A DNA stretch of 64,000 nt, taken from the NCBI RefSeq assembly GCF_032823475.1, contig NZ_CP127915.1, positions 682,001 to 746,000 of the forward strand. Reading direction: 5' to 3'. Origin of the DNA: Acinetobacter sp. SAAs474 (GTDB lineage: Bacteria > Pseudomonadota > Gammaproteobacteria > Pseudomonadales > Moraxellaceae). Below the pieces are notes generated by a model that saw only the letters and a program-made list of their open reading frames with translations, made no database searches and was not told the DNA's origin. Numbering within the stretch: the stretch's first letter is position 1; each line of letters opens with the position of its first letter. Both the position numbers and the translations under genes were made by a program. Of this stretch, positions 8,827-17,259 are shown piece by piece.

Positions 8827-9447
8827 TTATTTTTTAGCTTTTCTTTCTTTTTCAATTAAATAATTAACAACTTGAGGCACTTTATCCGTTTCGCCTTGTA
8901 CCACATATTTTCCATTCACAACCACTGCAGGAACGCCTGTTAGCTGATATTGACGTGCCAATTGATTGGACTGTGTAATTTTGGCTGTGATTGGAAAAGA
9001 ATTATACATGCTATTAAATTTAGCTTCAGGAATACCATATTTGACTAAAAATTTTGCTTGTGATTTTTGATCAAAAATTTGCTGACCTTGTTCATGAATT
9101 GCATGAAATAATGGTAAATGTGTATTACGACGAACACCTAATGCTTCTGTAACATAATAAGCACGTGCACCAGATTCCCATACTGGATTCATCGCAGCAG
9201 GTGTTCTCACAAAATGGACATCAGCTGGTTTTTTTTTCAACCATGCTTGCATATGTGGTTCTAATTTATAGCAATGTCCGCAGCCATACCAAAAAAATTC
9301 TCGTACTTCAATTTTACCAGGTACTTCAACTTTACCAGGATTCGCTAAAACAGTGTAATCTTGTCCTGCAACAAAATTCGCTGCCATGACACCACTAGAG
9401 AGTGCTAACATCGTAGTCGCTAAACCACCTAAAAAGAATGTTTTCAT
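8827..9447 (-). CDS. dsbA: DsbA, periplasmic thiol:disulfide oxidase
   Basis: 206 residues with a Sec signal peptide (1-22, cleaved near MAA). The thioredoxin-fold active site C56-G-H-C59 lies in FFWYGCGHCYKLEPH and the cis-proline loop in TGVPAVVVNG. It inserts disulfides into exported proteins and is normally re-oxidised by DsbB, not seen here. A DsbC-like isomerase is encoded at 58662. Monocistronic; AAGGA lies upstream of the ATG. Confidence 0.96.
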   Translation of the reverse strand: MKTFFLGGLATTMLALSSGVMAANFVAGQDYTVLANPGKVEVPGKIEVREFFWYGCGHCYKLEPHMQAWLKKKPADVHFVRTPAAMNPVWESGARAYYVTEALGVRRNTHLPLFHAIHEQGQQIFDQKSQAKFLVKYGIPEAKFNSMYNSFPITAKITQSNQLARQYQLTGVPAVVVNGKYVVQGETDKVPQVVNYLIEKERKAKK

Positions 9448-9623
9448 TCAGTATATTATCCTTGAAATTTTACATAGCTTATAGAATTACTATAAATCAA
9501 TTATGCTGATTTAGTTTTATTTCTGTGAACTTTTTTACAGTGCTTATCGCTTTTTTTGCAATAATCGCTACACTACTGATGAAGAGAATTTATTAAATTC
9601 AGATGACTTAAATTGAGGTAACA

Positions 9624-10340
9624 ATGATGTCGCAGTTGAATGTTGATCCACAAGAAATTGCCAAATTTGAAGCATTTGCAGCCATATGGTGGGATCAGCA
9701 TTCTGAGTTCCGTCCATTGCATATGATTAATCCTTTACGTCTAAATTGGATTGATGAACATAGCGGTGGTATTCACGGTAAGAAAATTCTAGATGTTGGC
9801 TGTGGCGGTGGAATTCTAGCTGAAAGTATGGCACGACGTGGAGCAGATGTACTGGGTATTGATATGGGAGAAGCACCATTACGTGTAGCACGTTTACATG
9901 CAGAACAAGAAAACGTACATAACATTGCGTATCGTCAAATTCCTGTAGAAAGCTTAGCTGATGAACAAGCAGGACAATACGATATTGTCACCTGTATGGA
10001 AATGTTAGAACACGTACCTAATCCTGCTTCCATTATTCAAGCATGTTATCAGTTGGTTAAGCCCGGTGGTCATGTCTTTTTTTCAACAATTAATCGTAAT
10101 CCTAAATCGTATTTATTTGCCATTATCGGTGCAGAATATATACTCCGTATGTTAGCCAAAGGAACGCACGATTATCATAAATTTATTAAGCCCTCAGAAC
10201 TTGCTCATGATATTCGTGAAGCGGGTTTACAACTGAAAGAGATGACAGGTTTACATTATAATCCTCTCACCAAACGTTACTGGTTAGCCCCAAATGTCGA
10301 TGTAAACTATATGGTTCATACCATAAAAGCAGGTCTTTAA
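9624..10340 (+). CDS. ubiG: UbiG, ubiquinone O-methyltransferase
   Basis: 238 residues. It performs both O-methylations in ubiquinone synthesis. The SAM-binding motif I is [19 protein letters not shown], followed by VLGIDM and the family stretch [20 protein letters not shown]. Start ATG 9624 has GAGG six bases upstream. Its stop abuts the start of mupP without a gap, and yciK follows: the ubiG-mupP-yciK order known from Pseudomonas. Confidence 0.97.
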   Translation: MMSQLNVDPQEIAKFEAFAAIWWDQHSEFRPLHMINPLRLNWIDEHSGGIHGKKILDVGCGGGILAESMARRGADVLGIDMGEAPLRVARLHAEQENVHNIAYRQIPVESLADEQAGQYDIVTCMEMLEHVPNPASIIQACYQLVKPGGHVFFSTINRNPKSYLFAIIGAEYILRMLAKGTHDYHKFIKPSELAHDIREAGLQLKEMTGLHYNPLTKRYWLAPNVDVNYMVHTIKAGL

Positions 10341-11018
10341 ATGATCAAAGCCGTATTATTTGACCTTGATGGAACATTAATTGATACCGCTGCTGATTTT
10401 ATTCGTATTATTCAGCAAATGTGTCGAGAAGAAAATCGTATTGTTATCCCCGCTGAAATCATTCGTAGTCAAGTTTCCGAAGGTGCAGCAGCGATGGTAC
10501 AGTTGGTTTATCCTGAACTGGCTCAAAACGATCCCACTTTGCTCGCGCATCGCCAACGCTTTTTAGATCTTTATGCTGCAAATATTGCGATTGATACAAC
10601 CCTATTTCCAGGAATGTCATCACTACTTGCAGAACTAGAACATCAATCTATACCTTGGGGTATTGTCACCAATAAACCGCGTCAATTAACTGAACGACTG
10701 CTGCATGCTTTAAATCTGAGTTCACGTTGTGCAGTATTGGTCTGTCCAGAAGATGTGAGTAAAACTAAACCCGATCCTGAGCCGATGTTACTGGCGGCAC
10801 AACAGCTTGATCTTGCTGCACAGCAATGTATTTATATTGGCGATCACCCAAGAGATATTGACGCAGGTCGATCTGCGCATATGTTCACCATTCTGGCAGC
10901 ATATGGTTATTTACCATTACAACACAAAGATGACTTAACAGCATGGCATGCAGACTGTATAGTGCATAATGTGACTGAATTACATCACAAGATCAGTAGC
11001 TTAATTACATCCGTATAA
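10341..11018 (+). CDS. mupP: MupP-like HAD phosphatase (N-acetylmuramate 6-phosphate phosphatase)
   Basis: 225 residues of the HAD superfamily: nucleophile motif FDLDGTLIDT (D8, D10), motif II VTNK, a lysine in KTKPDPEPM and motif IV YIGDHPRDIDAG. Sequence alone would allow phosphoglycolate phosphatase (Gph). The immediate ubiG/yciK context is that of MupP, which dephosphorylates MurNAc-6-P in the wall-recycling route leading to UDP-MurNAc via AmgK and MurU. The presence of ampD and anmK in this window fits. It begins right at the ubiG stop, so it is translationally linked. Confidence 0.85.
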   Translation: MIKAVLFDLDGTLIDTAADFIRIIQQMCREENRIVIPAEIIRSQVSEGAAAMVQLVYPELAQNDPTLLAHRQRFLDLYAANIAIDTTLFPGMSSLLAELEHQSIPWGIVTNKPRQLTERLLHALNLSSRCAVLVCPEDVSKTKPDPEPMLLAAQQLDLAAQQCIYIGDHPRDIDAGRSAHMFTILAAYGYLPLQHKDDLTAWHADCIVHNVTELHHKISSLITSV

Positions 11019-11061
11019 AACATTTCCTATATCAAAAATAACGATCATTAGGAGGTAAAAT

Positions 11062-11808
11062 ATGAAATTTTCACACTATCAGCCACGTCCAGATCTATTA
11101 AAAGATCGTATTATTCTGATTACAGGTGCCAGTGATGGTATCGGTCGTGCAGCTGCAATCAGCTATGCATTACATGGTGCTACAGTGGTTTTACATGGGC
11201 GTACCTTAAATAAGCTTGAAGTCATTTACGATGAAATTGAAAGTTTAGGTGCACCTCAACCAGCTATTTTACCATTACAGTTGTCAAGTGCTTCAGCACG
11301 TGACTATGAACTTTTGGTGAGTACACTACAACAGCAATTTGGACGTTTAGACGGTATTTTGCATAATGCTGGCATTTTAGGTGAACGTACCGATTTAATG
11401 AATTATCCTGCTGAAATATGGGATGATGTCATGGCTGTCAATTTACGTGCCCCATTTGTATTAACCCAAGCATTGCTTCCTTTACTGCTAGCGTCAGAAC
11501 GTGCTTCAGTCGTTTTTGCAAGTTCGGGAGTAGGCCGTGAAGTACGTGAAAATTGGGGTGCCTACTCGGTATCTAAAATTGCAATTGAGGCTGTTAGTTT
11601 ACTGTTTGCAAAAGAAAATCAGCATCCAAATATTCGTTTTAACTGTATTAATCCCGGTGCGACACGTACTGCCATGCGTGCTAAAGCATTTCCACAAGAA
11701 GATCCCAAAATTCTGCCAACACCTGAGTCAATTATGCCTGCCTATCTATACCTCATGGGGGATGACAGTCTAGAGCTGAATGGCCAAAGTATTGATGCTC
11801 AAGATTAA
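11062..11808 (+). CDS. yciK: YciK-type short-chain dehydrogenase
   Basis: 248 residues of the classical SDR fold: cofactor motif TGASDGIG near residue 21, NAG in HNAGILGERT, catalytic serine in FASSGVG and YSVSK at the active-site Tyr/Lys. NADP(H) is the likely cofactor (HGRT after the second strand). Substrate unknown. It has a strong AGGAGG ribosome site and follows mupP by 43 bp, so it is probably the third gene of the ubiG operon. The end of an IS element begins within about 10 bp of its stop. Confidence 0.92.
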   Translation: MKFSHYQPRPDLLKDRIILITGASDGIGRAAAISYALHGATVVLHGRTLNKLEVIYDEIESLGAPQPAILPLQLSSASARDYELLVSTLQQQFGRLDGILHNAGILGERTDLMNYPAEIWDDVMAVNLRAPFVLTQALLPLLLASERASVVFASSGVGREVRENWGAYSVSKIAIEAVSLLFAKENQHPNIRFNCINPGATRTAMRAKAFPQEDPKILPTPESIMPAYLYLMGDDSLELNGQSIDAQD

Positions 11809-11826
11809 TCGAGCTTTTGACATCCT

Positions 11827-11846
11827 CTCCGACCTAAAGGACGGAG
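11827..11846 (-). ncRNA. Right-end hairpin, probable 3' scaffold of the TnpB guide (omega) RNA
   Basis: The imperfect hairpin CTCCG-a-CCT-aa-AGG-a-CGGAG overlaps the last codons and stop of tnpB. In studied IS200/IS605 elements the guide RNA comes from the 3' end of tnpB and runs past the element end, so that flanking DNA becomes the guide. Here that flank would be the 3' end of yciK read antisense. The RNA's extent is inferred. Confidence 0.5.
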
Positions 11847-12898
11847 ATTCCTACAACTAGACGCTTATGTCCAAGCGCAAGTATGTTTTTTGCGGAGTTT
11901 AAATCGCGTTGATTTATGCTACCGCATTCACATTTCCATACTCTTACTCCAAGATCCGCCCTACCTTTCGGACTATTGCCAGATATTTTCTGACAGCATG
12001 AACAAATCTGGGTTGTGAAACTTTCATTTACTTCTTCAAACAATACTCCCGCGTTCTCGCATTTATACTTGAGCATTGTTTTGAATGCTGAAAACCCTGT
12101 ATCTAAAACAGATTTAGCCATTTTAGTTTTTACAAGTTTTTTAGCACTCAGGTTGCCAACAACAATGAGTGCATTTTCTTTAACAAGCTTTGTGCTTGCT
12201 TTATGCAAGTGGTCTTTACGACAATTTGCAATTTTGGCGTGTAATGCACGTACACGTTTTTTATTCTTTGCTCGTTGAGCAAGACCTAATTTCTGCTCAT
12301 ATTTTCGATAGAATTTAGGGTTTGAAGTCACTGTACCATCAGAACAGGTAGCAACATCCTTTAAGCCTAGATCAATACCAATTGATTTAGTTGCAGTTGC
12401 ACTTGGTTTATCTTGTTTAGGTGAGTCAACAACAAGGCACACGTACCAACGCCCACGGCTATCTTCTACAAACGATCCAGTTTTAATTGTGTACTTACTT
12501 AATCCGTAGCTATCCCATAGTTTGAATTGAGTTTTACCATATTGAATAAAACCATCGGCATATCGAATAGCGGACTTTTTAAAAGGTATCCATCCTAAAG
12601 AACGTCTGGCCGATTTTTTATTACTAACACGCCAATTTAATTTAGCTTTTTTAAATTGTTTACGGCGTATAACTAATTCTTCTGTAACAGCTTGCACTGT
12701 TTGACTATGAAGATTGCATTCTTTTGATGTGCCTTTTGTGTACTTAGCAATATCGTATGCAGAAAGAAACTCACCTTTTCTTTTTAAATGCTTAAAACTC
12801 AAATCATTTACATAATTCCAGACAAAATTAACCTCTGACGCTAATTGATTAAGTGCCTTAACGTGTTTGTCTTTTATGCGGATTTTAAGAGTTTTCAT
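11834..12898 (-). CDS. tnpB: TnpB RNA-guided nuclease (IS605 OrfB family) with an unusual RuvC-II motif
   Basis: 354 residues: OrfB-type helical N-terminal domain (~1-165), RuvC fold and zinc ribbon. RuvC-I aspartate is D176 (GIDLGLKDVA), RuvC-III aspartate D332 (NQRDLNSAKNIL), and zinc cysteines are C299, C302, C323 and C325. The usual RuvC-II glutamate is absent: the motif reads IVVGNLSAKKL with G248 in its place. A glutamate in FEEVNESFTTQ (E292) is 44 residues on, the arrangement reported for Fanzors and a subset of TnpBs with a rearranged catalytic site. TnpB cuts DNA at the donor site under RNA guidance and helps element retention. Frame intact. Confidence 0.92.
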   Translation of the reverse strand: MKTLKIRIKDKHVKALNQLASEVNFVWNYVNDLSFKHLKRKGEFLSAYDIAKYTKGTSKECNLHSQTVQAVTEELVIRRKQFKKAKLNWRVSNKKSARRSLGWIPFKKSAIRYADGFIQYGKTQFKLWDSYGLSKYTIKTGSFVEDSRGRWYVCLVVDSPKQDKPSATATKSIGIDLGLKDVATCSDGTVTSNPKFYRKYEQKLGLAQRAKNKKRVRALHAKIANCRKDHLHKASTKLVKENALIVVGNLSAKKLVKTKMAKSVLDTGFSAFKTMLKYKCENAGVLFEEVNESFTTQICSCCQKISGNSPKGRADLGVRVWKCECGSINQRDLNSAKNILALGHKRLVVGISVL

Positions 12899-13039
12899 AG
12901 CTTAATATAGCACAAAGAAAATACGCATAGCATTGTAAGTCGAGGCTATGCGTCATAGAGTGTCGTATGGCTTAACGCCACTCGCTTATATCCCCGTCTT
13001 AAAAGCATAGGTATCTACACAAATCTATAAAGTTAGTTT

Positions 13040-13065
13040 AAATTGGAGAGCATGCTCTCCAATTT
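13040..13065. terminator. Long perfect palindrome, probable original terminator of the yciK operon
   Basis: Arms AAATTGGAGAGCA and TGCTCTCCAATTT form a 26-bp perfect palindrome. It now lies ~1.2 kb from the yciK stop because the TnpB element separates them; before insertion it would have been close behind yciK. Confidence 0.55.
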
Positions 13066-13125
13066 AATATCCCAACGTTAGATCCTCGTTTAGGAAGACG
13101 ATACGAGAATCTCGTAAAACTGAAT

Positions 13126-13238
13126 ATGAACCCACTCGCATCTTTAACGCCAGCAATAAAAGATATTGCATCTGCTCAGAAAACTAGCTTTGCTACATTA
13201 TGTTATCCTCGACATGACAATTTAAAGATTGCATTTTT
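13126..13238 (+). pseudogene. 5' part of a frameshifted hypothetical gene
   Basis: From ATG 13126 this frame reads with normal codon use through PAIKDIASAQKTSFATLCYP and LKIAF, then runs into a T5 tract at 13234-13238. After it, sensible coding continues one frame away (13239 onward). One extra T would join them into a protein of about 193 residues. The frame is also open upstream to 13042 (NIPTLDPRLGRRYENLVKLN) but has no standard start there. Either a real mutation, a sequencing indel or, less likely, slippage. Confidence 0.5.
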
Positions 13239-13706
13239 GTGCAAGATCAAGATACTGGGCAAACACAATTTAGATTTGAGATGGCTATGTCTAACTTCAA
13301 TAATATTTCAGTGACTGTATTAGATGATGGTATGGTCGCGTTACACGTGGATCATCAACCTATTTCTGATCGATATGAAATGAAATTTGAAGCCAGTATT
13401 GTTGATGAATTAAAAGCCTTAGCAACGGGTCAACAACTTAAATTATTTGAGCAATTTATATTTTCTCATACTGATCTAAATTTTGAACATCACTATCAAT
13501 ATGTCACTGCAATTGTACGTCATGATCAAAACTTTTCGATTAGCAAAAATTTTGTATATATCATTAAAATTGAAGGACAGCCTAAAATTGATCATGTGAT
13601 TACCAAACAAGGGCAACCCATGACTGAACAGGATGTTCGTGAATTTATCCAAGCACATCTAGAAAAATCTTTAACAGAGTATACTGATTTAAAATACGCC
13701 TACTAA
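13239..13706 (+). CDS. Hypothetical protein, probably the 3' part of a frameshifted gene
   Basis: 155 residues if started at GTG 13239; ATG 13281 or 13287 (the latter with TTTGAG six bases before) are alternatives. No family recognised. It has no signal peptide or membrane segment, is mixed alpha/beta in character (ISVTVLDDGMVALHVD, then an acidic C-terminus) and ends ...TEYTDLKYAY. Codon use matches the neighbours. Because an in-style coding stretch directly precedes it in another frame (13126-13238), the true gene is probably longer and broken at the T5 tract. Confidence 0.65.
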   Translation: MQDQDTGQTQFRFEMAMSNFNNISVTVLDDGMVALHVDHQPISDRYEMKFEASIVDELKALATGQQLKLFEQFIFSHTDLNFEHHYQYVTAIVRHDQNFSISKNFVYIIKIEGQPKIDHVITKQGQPMTEQDVREFIQAHLEKSLTEYTDLKYAY

Positions 13707-14064
13707 AGCCAATTACGCATAGATAACAAATGACTATAATCGATTAAACTCGTACTGGTATCTAGCACATGATCATGTGATTTTTAAATTTTTTTATCAA
13801 ATTTCATGATCGTTTAACCATCATTCTCGATCATGATCAATATTATCGTGATCGTACCTCAATTCAGCTATTTTTTAATTTTATACGTATCAATTTCATT
13901 GATAACAACATTAATTTTATCTTTTCAATGTTGGCTAAGATCAAACATAATATTATCATCATAGATGACATAAAAAGAATTGATTTCTTTTCTTCATCAT
14001 TTCTCTGCATTTTTTATATAAATTAAAGTATGAGAAAATGATCTTTGATTTATGAGAGTTTAAC
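13707..14064. other. AT-rich intergenic stretch rich in GATC
   Basis: No ORF is convincing. CACATGATCATGTG (around 13766-13779) followed by ATTTTTAAATTTTTTT may terminate the upstream gene. Five GATC sites fall within about 90 bp (13768-13856), far more than AT-rich DNA should give by chance. Confidence 0.5.
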
Positions 14065-14454
14065 ATGAAAAATATTTTTACTATTTTAACGATATCTTTC
14101 AGTGTGTTGAGCATAAGTGGGATTTCTTTTGCTGCACCCCAAGATCGAAAGTATGAGAATCAATATCAACGATCTTATCAACCTAACAATCACAATTCAC
14201 ATGATAACAATGATGATCAACGTTTTGAAAAACGTCGTATACGTGAGGAACGTGGCGTCAAACGTTTACAACAACATCAATGGCAAGCCGGTTATGTATT
14301 ACCTCAACATTATCGAGGTAACCGTTATAAAGTGGAATATAAAGAACATAATTTACAAAAACCAAATAACAATGAGCAATGGTATAAAATCAATAATGAC
14401 TATATTTTAGTTGATCCAGAAAGTAATAATATTATTAAAATTATCAATCATTAA
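14065..14454 (+). CDS. RcnB-like periplasmic protein (first of two)
   Basis: 129 residues: Sec signal peptide (1-24, cleavage after SFA-A), a hydrophilic Asn/His/Arg-rich spacer, and a C-terminal RcnB-type domain (~75-129) with the family pattern W-x2-GYVLPQHYRG, Y-x-V, then QWYKINNDYILVDPESNNII. E. coli RcnB is a periplasmic protein affecting nickel/cobalt balance; most Acinetobacter members are uncharacterised. The His/Asp-rich spacer could bind metal, but that is only a guess. A paralogue follows at 14734 on the same strand. Confidence 0.75.
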   Translation: MKNIFTILTISFSVLSISGISFAAPQDRKYENQYQRSYQPNNHNSHDNNDDQRFEKRRIREERGVKRLQQHQWQAGYVLPQHYRGNRYKVEYKEHNLQKPNNNEQWYKINNDYILVDPESNNIIKIINH

Positions 14455-14733
14455 TTGATCATTTAAAATTGAAGATATTTTCGATCTAGCGGTGGTGATA
14501 TGTCATCGCATTAGCTGACTGATGATCTATTAAAACTGATGATCTATTACAATAGTATACAAGACCATTTCACTTTAAATTCTCAGACATCATTATGTTT
14601 TATGGATGAGTTATTCGCGATGATCTTCTTATTTTCTTCATCTCTTTCACAATCTTATAATATGACTCTCATTATTTCTCAGCACTTTCATCTTATGCTC
14701 ATGCAATCGAAATAATATGTTGAGATCTACATC
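14455..14733. other. Spacer between the two RcnB-like genes with a 15-bp direct repeat
   Basis: ACTGATGATCTATTA occurs at 14518-14532 and again at 14535-14549. No terminator with a clear T run is seen, so the two genes could be expressed from separate promoters or by read-through. Confidence 0.5.
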
Positions 14734-15096
14734 ATGAAGATGATCAAGCCCACCTTAATATTATCTTTAACAGCATTGCTTGCGACTTCCGCGATTGCTG
14801 CACCAGCATATCACGCTACCAATGATCATCATTCGTCATCCCAGTCACATTGGGATCGTAATGATGCAAGATGGCATAATAATTCTCATCAACATTATAA
14901 AACGATTAAACCCGCACGTGATTGGAGAGTCGGTCAAACCCTACCTCGTCAGTTTAATAGCAGACACTATGAGGTCAGTTATAAAGATGCTGCTCGATTA
15001 TATAAACCCAATCGTAACCAACAATGGTTAAAAATTAATGGAGATTATGTCTTAATTAATGAACGCAATGCGAAAATTATGCGTATTATTGCTTAA
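14734..15096 (+). CDS. RcnB-like periplasmic protein (second of two)
   Basis: 120 residues with a Sec signal peptide (1-22, cleavage after AIA), a His-rich spacer (NDHHSSSQSHWDRND, HNNSHQHY) and a C-terminal RcnB domain: WRVGQTLPRQFNSRHYEV, then QWLKINGDYVLINERNAKI. It shares the domain layout of the upstream gene but little of the spacer, so the duplication is old. More histidines than its partner make metal contact more plausible; this is inference. Confidence 0.75.
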   Translation: MKMIKPTLILSLTALLATSAIAAPAYHATNDHHSSSQSHWDRNDARWHNNSHQHYKTIKPARDWRVGQTLPRQFNSRHYEVSYKDAARLYKPNRNQQWLKINGDYVLINERNAKIMRIIA

Positions 15097-15452
15097 ATTT
15101 TAGGATGATATTAAAGCTCAGCTAGGCTAGCCTATCTAAATATCTAGCCGGATGATGATCATTTGCAGCATCTATTCCTGAATAATTACTCTCACTAAAT
15201 CAACATGGAATAGTCAGCATGGAATAGCACGATGCGTGACTGTTCCATGACCCTTAAAATGATGATTTATCCCCCACAAAGAGCCTTTTCATGTTGTTGA
15301 GTTCAATCGTAATCTGATGTGTTATACAATTATGTCATAAACATGATGTTTATCTTTTTACGATAAAATTTGAATGTTAGTATAATTTCTCTTTTCGATT
15401 TATATTTTTTGATTAAAATCGAACGTATCTTGACTTAAATTACGGCTTGGAA
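15097..15452. other. Intergenic stretch with one long stem-loop
   Basis: At 15204-15249 CATGGAATAGTCA pairs with TGACTGTTCCATG (one mismatch); CATGGAATAG is also directly repeated inside the loop. No T run follows, so this is more like a regulatory or REP-type structure than a terminator. The remainder is AT-rich upstream DNA of argA. Confidence 0.45.
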
Positions 15453-16799
15453 ATGAATCAATCAGAAACGTCTCACAGCACAACATTACAATATGTGCAT
15501 TGGTTTCGTCATTCTGCGCCCTATATCAATGCTCATCGCAATAAAACATTTATCATCATGTTCGATGGTGAGGCGATCCAACATGAAAATTTCAAACATA
15601 TTATTCATGATATTGCATTATTGCATTCATTAGGGATTCGATTGATTTTAGTGTACGGCGCACGCCCTCAAATTAATCAAAATTTATTAGAAAATAATAT
15701 CGTCACTCCCTTTCATCAACATAAACGTATCACCACCCGAGAATCCCTGAGTGCCGTGATCAATGCTGTGGGTTCTATTCGTTTACAAATCGAAGCATTG
15801 TTATCTATGGGCTTAGCCAATTCGCCAATGTATGGTGCACGCATAGATGTGGTTTCTGGTAATTTTGTGACCGCAAAACCTTATGGTATCCGTGATGGTG
15901 TGGATTACCAACTCACAGGGGAAGTACGTGCCATCGATACTGATGCAATTCATCGCCATTTAAATAATCATAATATTGTACTATTAGGATCTACGGGCTA
16001 TTCAACTACAGGTGAAATTTTTAATTTATTGGCAGAAGAAGTTGCCACTAAAACAGCCATTCATTTAAAAGCAGACAAGCTGATTTTTTTAGGAAAAGAA
16101 CACGGTTTATTTAATTCAGATGGCCAATTACAACGTGAAATTACGCCGCAACAATTAGAAACCCATATTCATAAATATAAACAATTGAATCCTGAATTTG
16201 CTTTACATTTAACTGCTGCAAAAGAAGCATCCTTAAATGGAGTCAACCGTGTTCATCTTATTTCCTATTGCCATGACGGTGCAATGTTAGAAGAACTGTT
16301 TACCCGGGATGGTTCAGGCACCATGATTACAGATGCACATTATGAAGATGTAAGAACAGCCAATATTCAGGATGTTGGTGGTCTGATTAGCTTATTAAGA
16401 CCATTAGAAGAAGATGGTATTCTGGTGTATCGTTCTCGAGAACGTATTGAAAATGAAATTGAACAATTTGCTGTCATTGAACGTGATGGTACCATTTTAG
16501 CTTGTGCTGCACTTTATCCGATTCCAACGGATGAAACTGAGTTACGCTCTGCTGAAATTGCTTGTGTTGCCGTACATCCCAGCTATAGAAAATCAAATCG
16601 AGGCAGTCAGATTCTGCATTATCTTGAGCATAAAGCAAAAACATTAGGTATTCAGCAGTTATTTATTCTGACTACACGTACTGCACATTGGTTTTTAGAA
16701 CAAGGTTTTGTACAAAGTTCTGTCGATGATCTTCCGAATGCCAGACAAGCACTCTATAACTATCAGCGTAACTCACTGGTATGTAAAAAACTATTATAA
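15453..16799 (+). CDS. argA: ArgA, amino-acid N-acetyltransferase (N-acetylglutamate synthase)
   Basis: 448 residues, the classical bifunctional-looking ArgA: an amino-acid-kinase-type domain (~15-290; IIMFDGEAIQHENF, LVYGARPQI, the arginine feedback site) and a C-terminal GNAT domain (~300-448; ACVAVHPSYRKSNRGSQIL is the acetyl-CoA loop). It makes N-acetylglutamate, the first step of arginine synthesis. ATG 15453 is used; TTG 15447 just upstream is possible. Single gene followed by a hairpin. Confidence 0.95.
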   Translation: MNQSETSHSTTLQYVHWFRHSAPYINAHRNKTFIIMFDGEAIQHENFKHIIHDIALLHSLGIRLILVYGARPQINQNLLENNIVTPFHQHKRITTRESLSAVINAVGSIRLQIEALLSMGLANSPMYGARIDVVSGNFVTAKPYGIRDGVDYQLTGEVRAIDTDAIHRHLNNHNIVLLGSTGYSTTGEIFNLLAEEVATKTAIHLKADKLIFLGKEHGLFNSDGQLQREITPQQLETHIHKYKQLNPEFALHLTAAKEASLNGVNRVHLISYCHDGAMLEELFTRDGSGTMITDAHYEDVRTANIQDVGGLISLLRPLEEDGILVYRSRERIENEIEQFAVIERDGTILACAALYPIPTDETELRSAEIACVAVHPSYRKSNRGSQILHYLEHKAKTLGIQQLFILTTRTAHWFLEQGFVQSSVDDLPNARQALYNYQRNSLVCKKLL

Positions 16800-16820
16800 A
16801 TATTTAATCAGATGATGATG

Positions 16821-16849
16821 CATACCAATCTAGAGAGATCATTGGTATG
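16821..16849 (+). terminator. argA terminator
   Basis: Arms CATACCAAT and ATTGGTATG around an 11-base loop, followed by TTTTC, 21 bp after the stop. Confidence 0.65.
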
Positions 16850-17259
16850 TTTTCATCCTCGACCTATATAAATAATATTAAATTTTTCAATATCTTATGC
16901 TGAATTATTTTTTATTTCATTTACGAGATCAATGTCTAAACTTATCCACAGCTATATCTTTTTTTTTGCAATACTTATCTGAAATTCAACCTCATATTCA
17001 TCTTATCCTATATCACGAATGATCATATTTAAATTCAACTTACTGATTAAGCATTTAATTATTTAAATTTCAAATACTTAAAAATAAAGATTAATGATGG
17101 TAATGATTTTTTTATAGCAGTTTTTTAACTATGTTTTGCACTTTTTACTTTATCTTTTTTTCTGATTATCACTTTATGAAATATTATTTTTTTTGAATAA
17201 TCGAACGTCCTAAATTATGCGCTATTCATCCTTGGCATTTTTTAAGGACATTGCGCATC
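16850..17259. other. AT-rich upstream region of the ssu operon with one DnaA box
   Basis: No ORF. One TTATCCACA is present at 16942-16950. The region ends with TAAGGACA upstream of ssuA. It presumably carries the ssu promoter and sulfur-responsive (CysB/Cbl-type) sites, but I cannot define them by eye. Confidence 0.4.

Larger units (their letters stand above)
11815..13010 (-). mobile_element. TnpB-only IS200/IS605-type element (approximate ends)
   Basis: Only tnpB is present; there is no Y1 transposase (tnpA), so movement would need one in trans. The right end is recognisable at 11817-11846 (TTGACATCCTC, then CTCCG-CCT-AGG-CGGAG hairpin), and the tnpB stop codon lies inside that hairpin. On the other side two subterminal hairpins are seen: ACGCATAGC/GCTATGCGT (12923-12953) and GAGTG-GGC/GCC-CACTC (12958-12983). 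The outer limit near 13010 is a guess because this family makes no target duplication. It sits between yciK and that gene's probable original terminator at 13040. Confidence 0.75.

Noticed and set aside
10341..11018. Phosphoglycolate phosphatase (gph)
   Set aside because: Sequence permits it, but the ubiG/yciK context is that of MupP.
11834..12898. Nuclease-dead TnpB repressor (TldR)
   Set aside because: RuvC-I and RuvC-III aspartates and the zinc ribbon remain and a substitute glutamate is present; the element ends are also intact.
13234..13240. Programmed -1 ribosomal frameshift
   Set aside because: A-TTT-TTG is not a proper X-XXY-YYZ slippery site and no downstream structure stands out; a mutation or sequencing indel is simpler.
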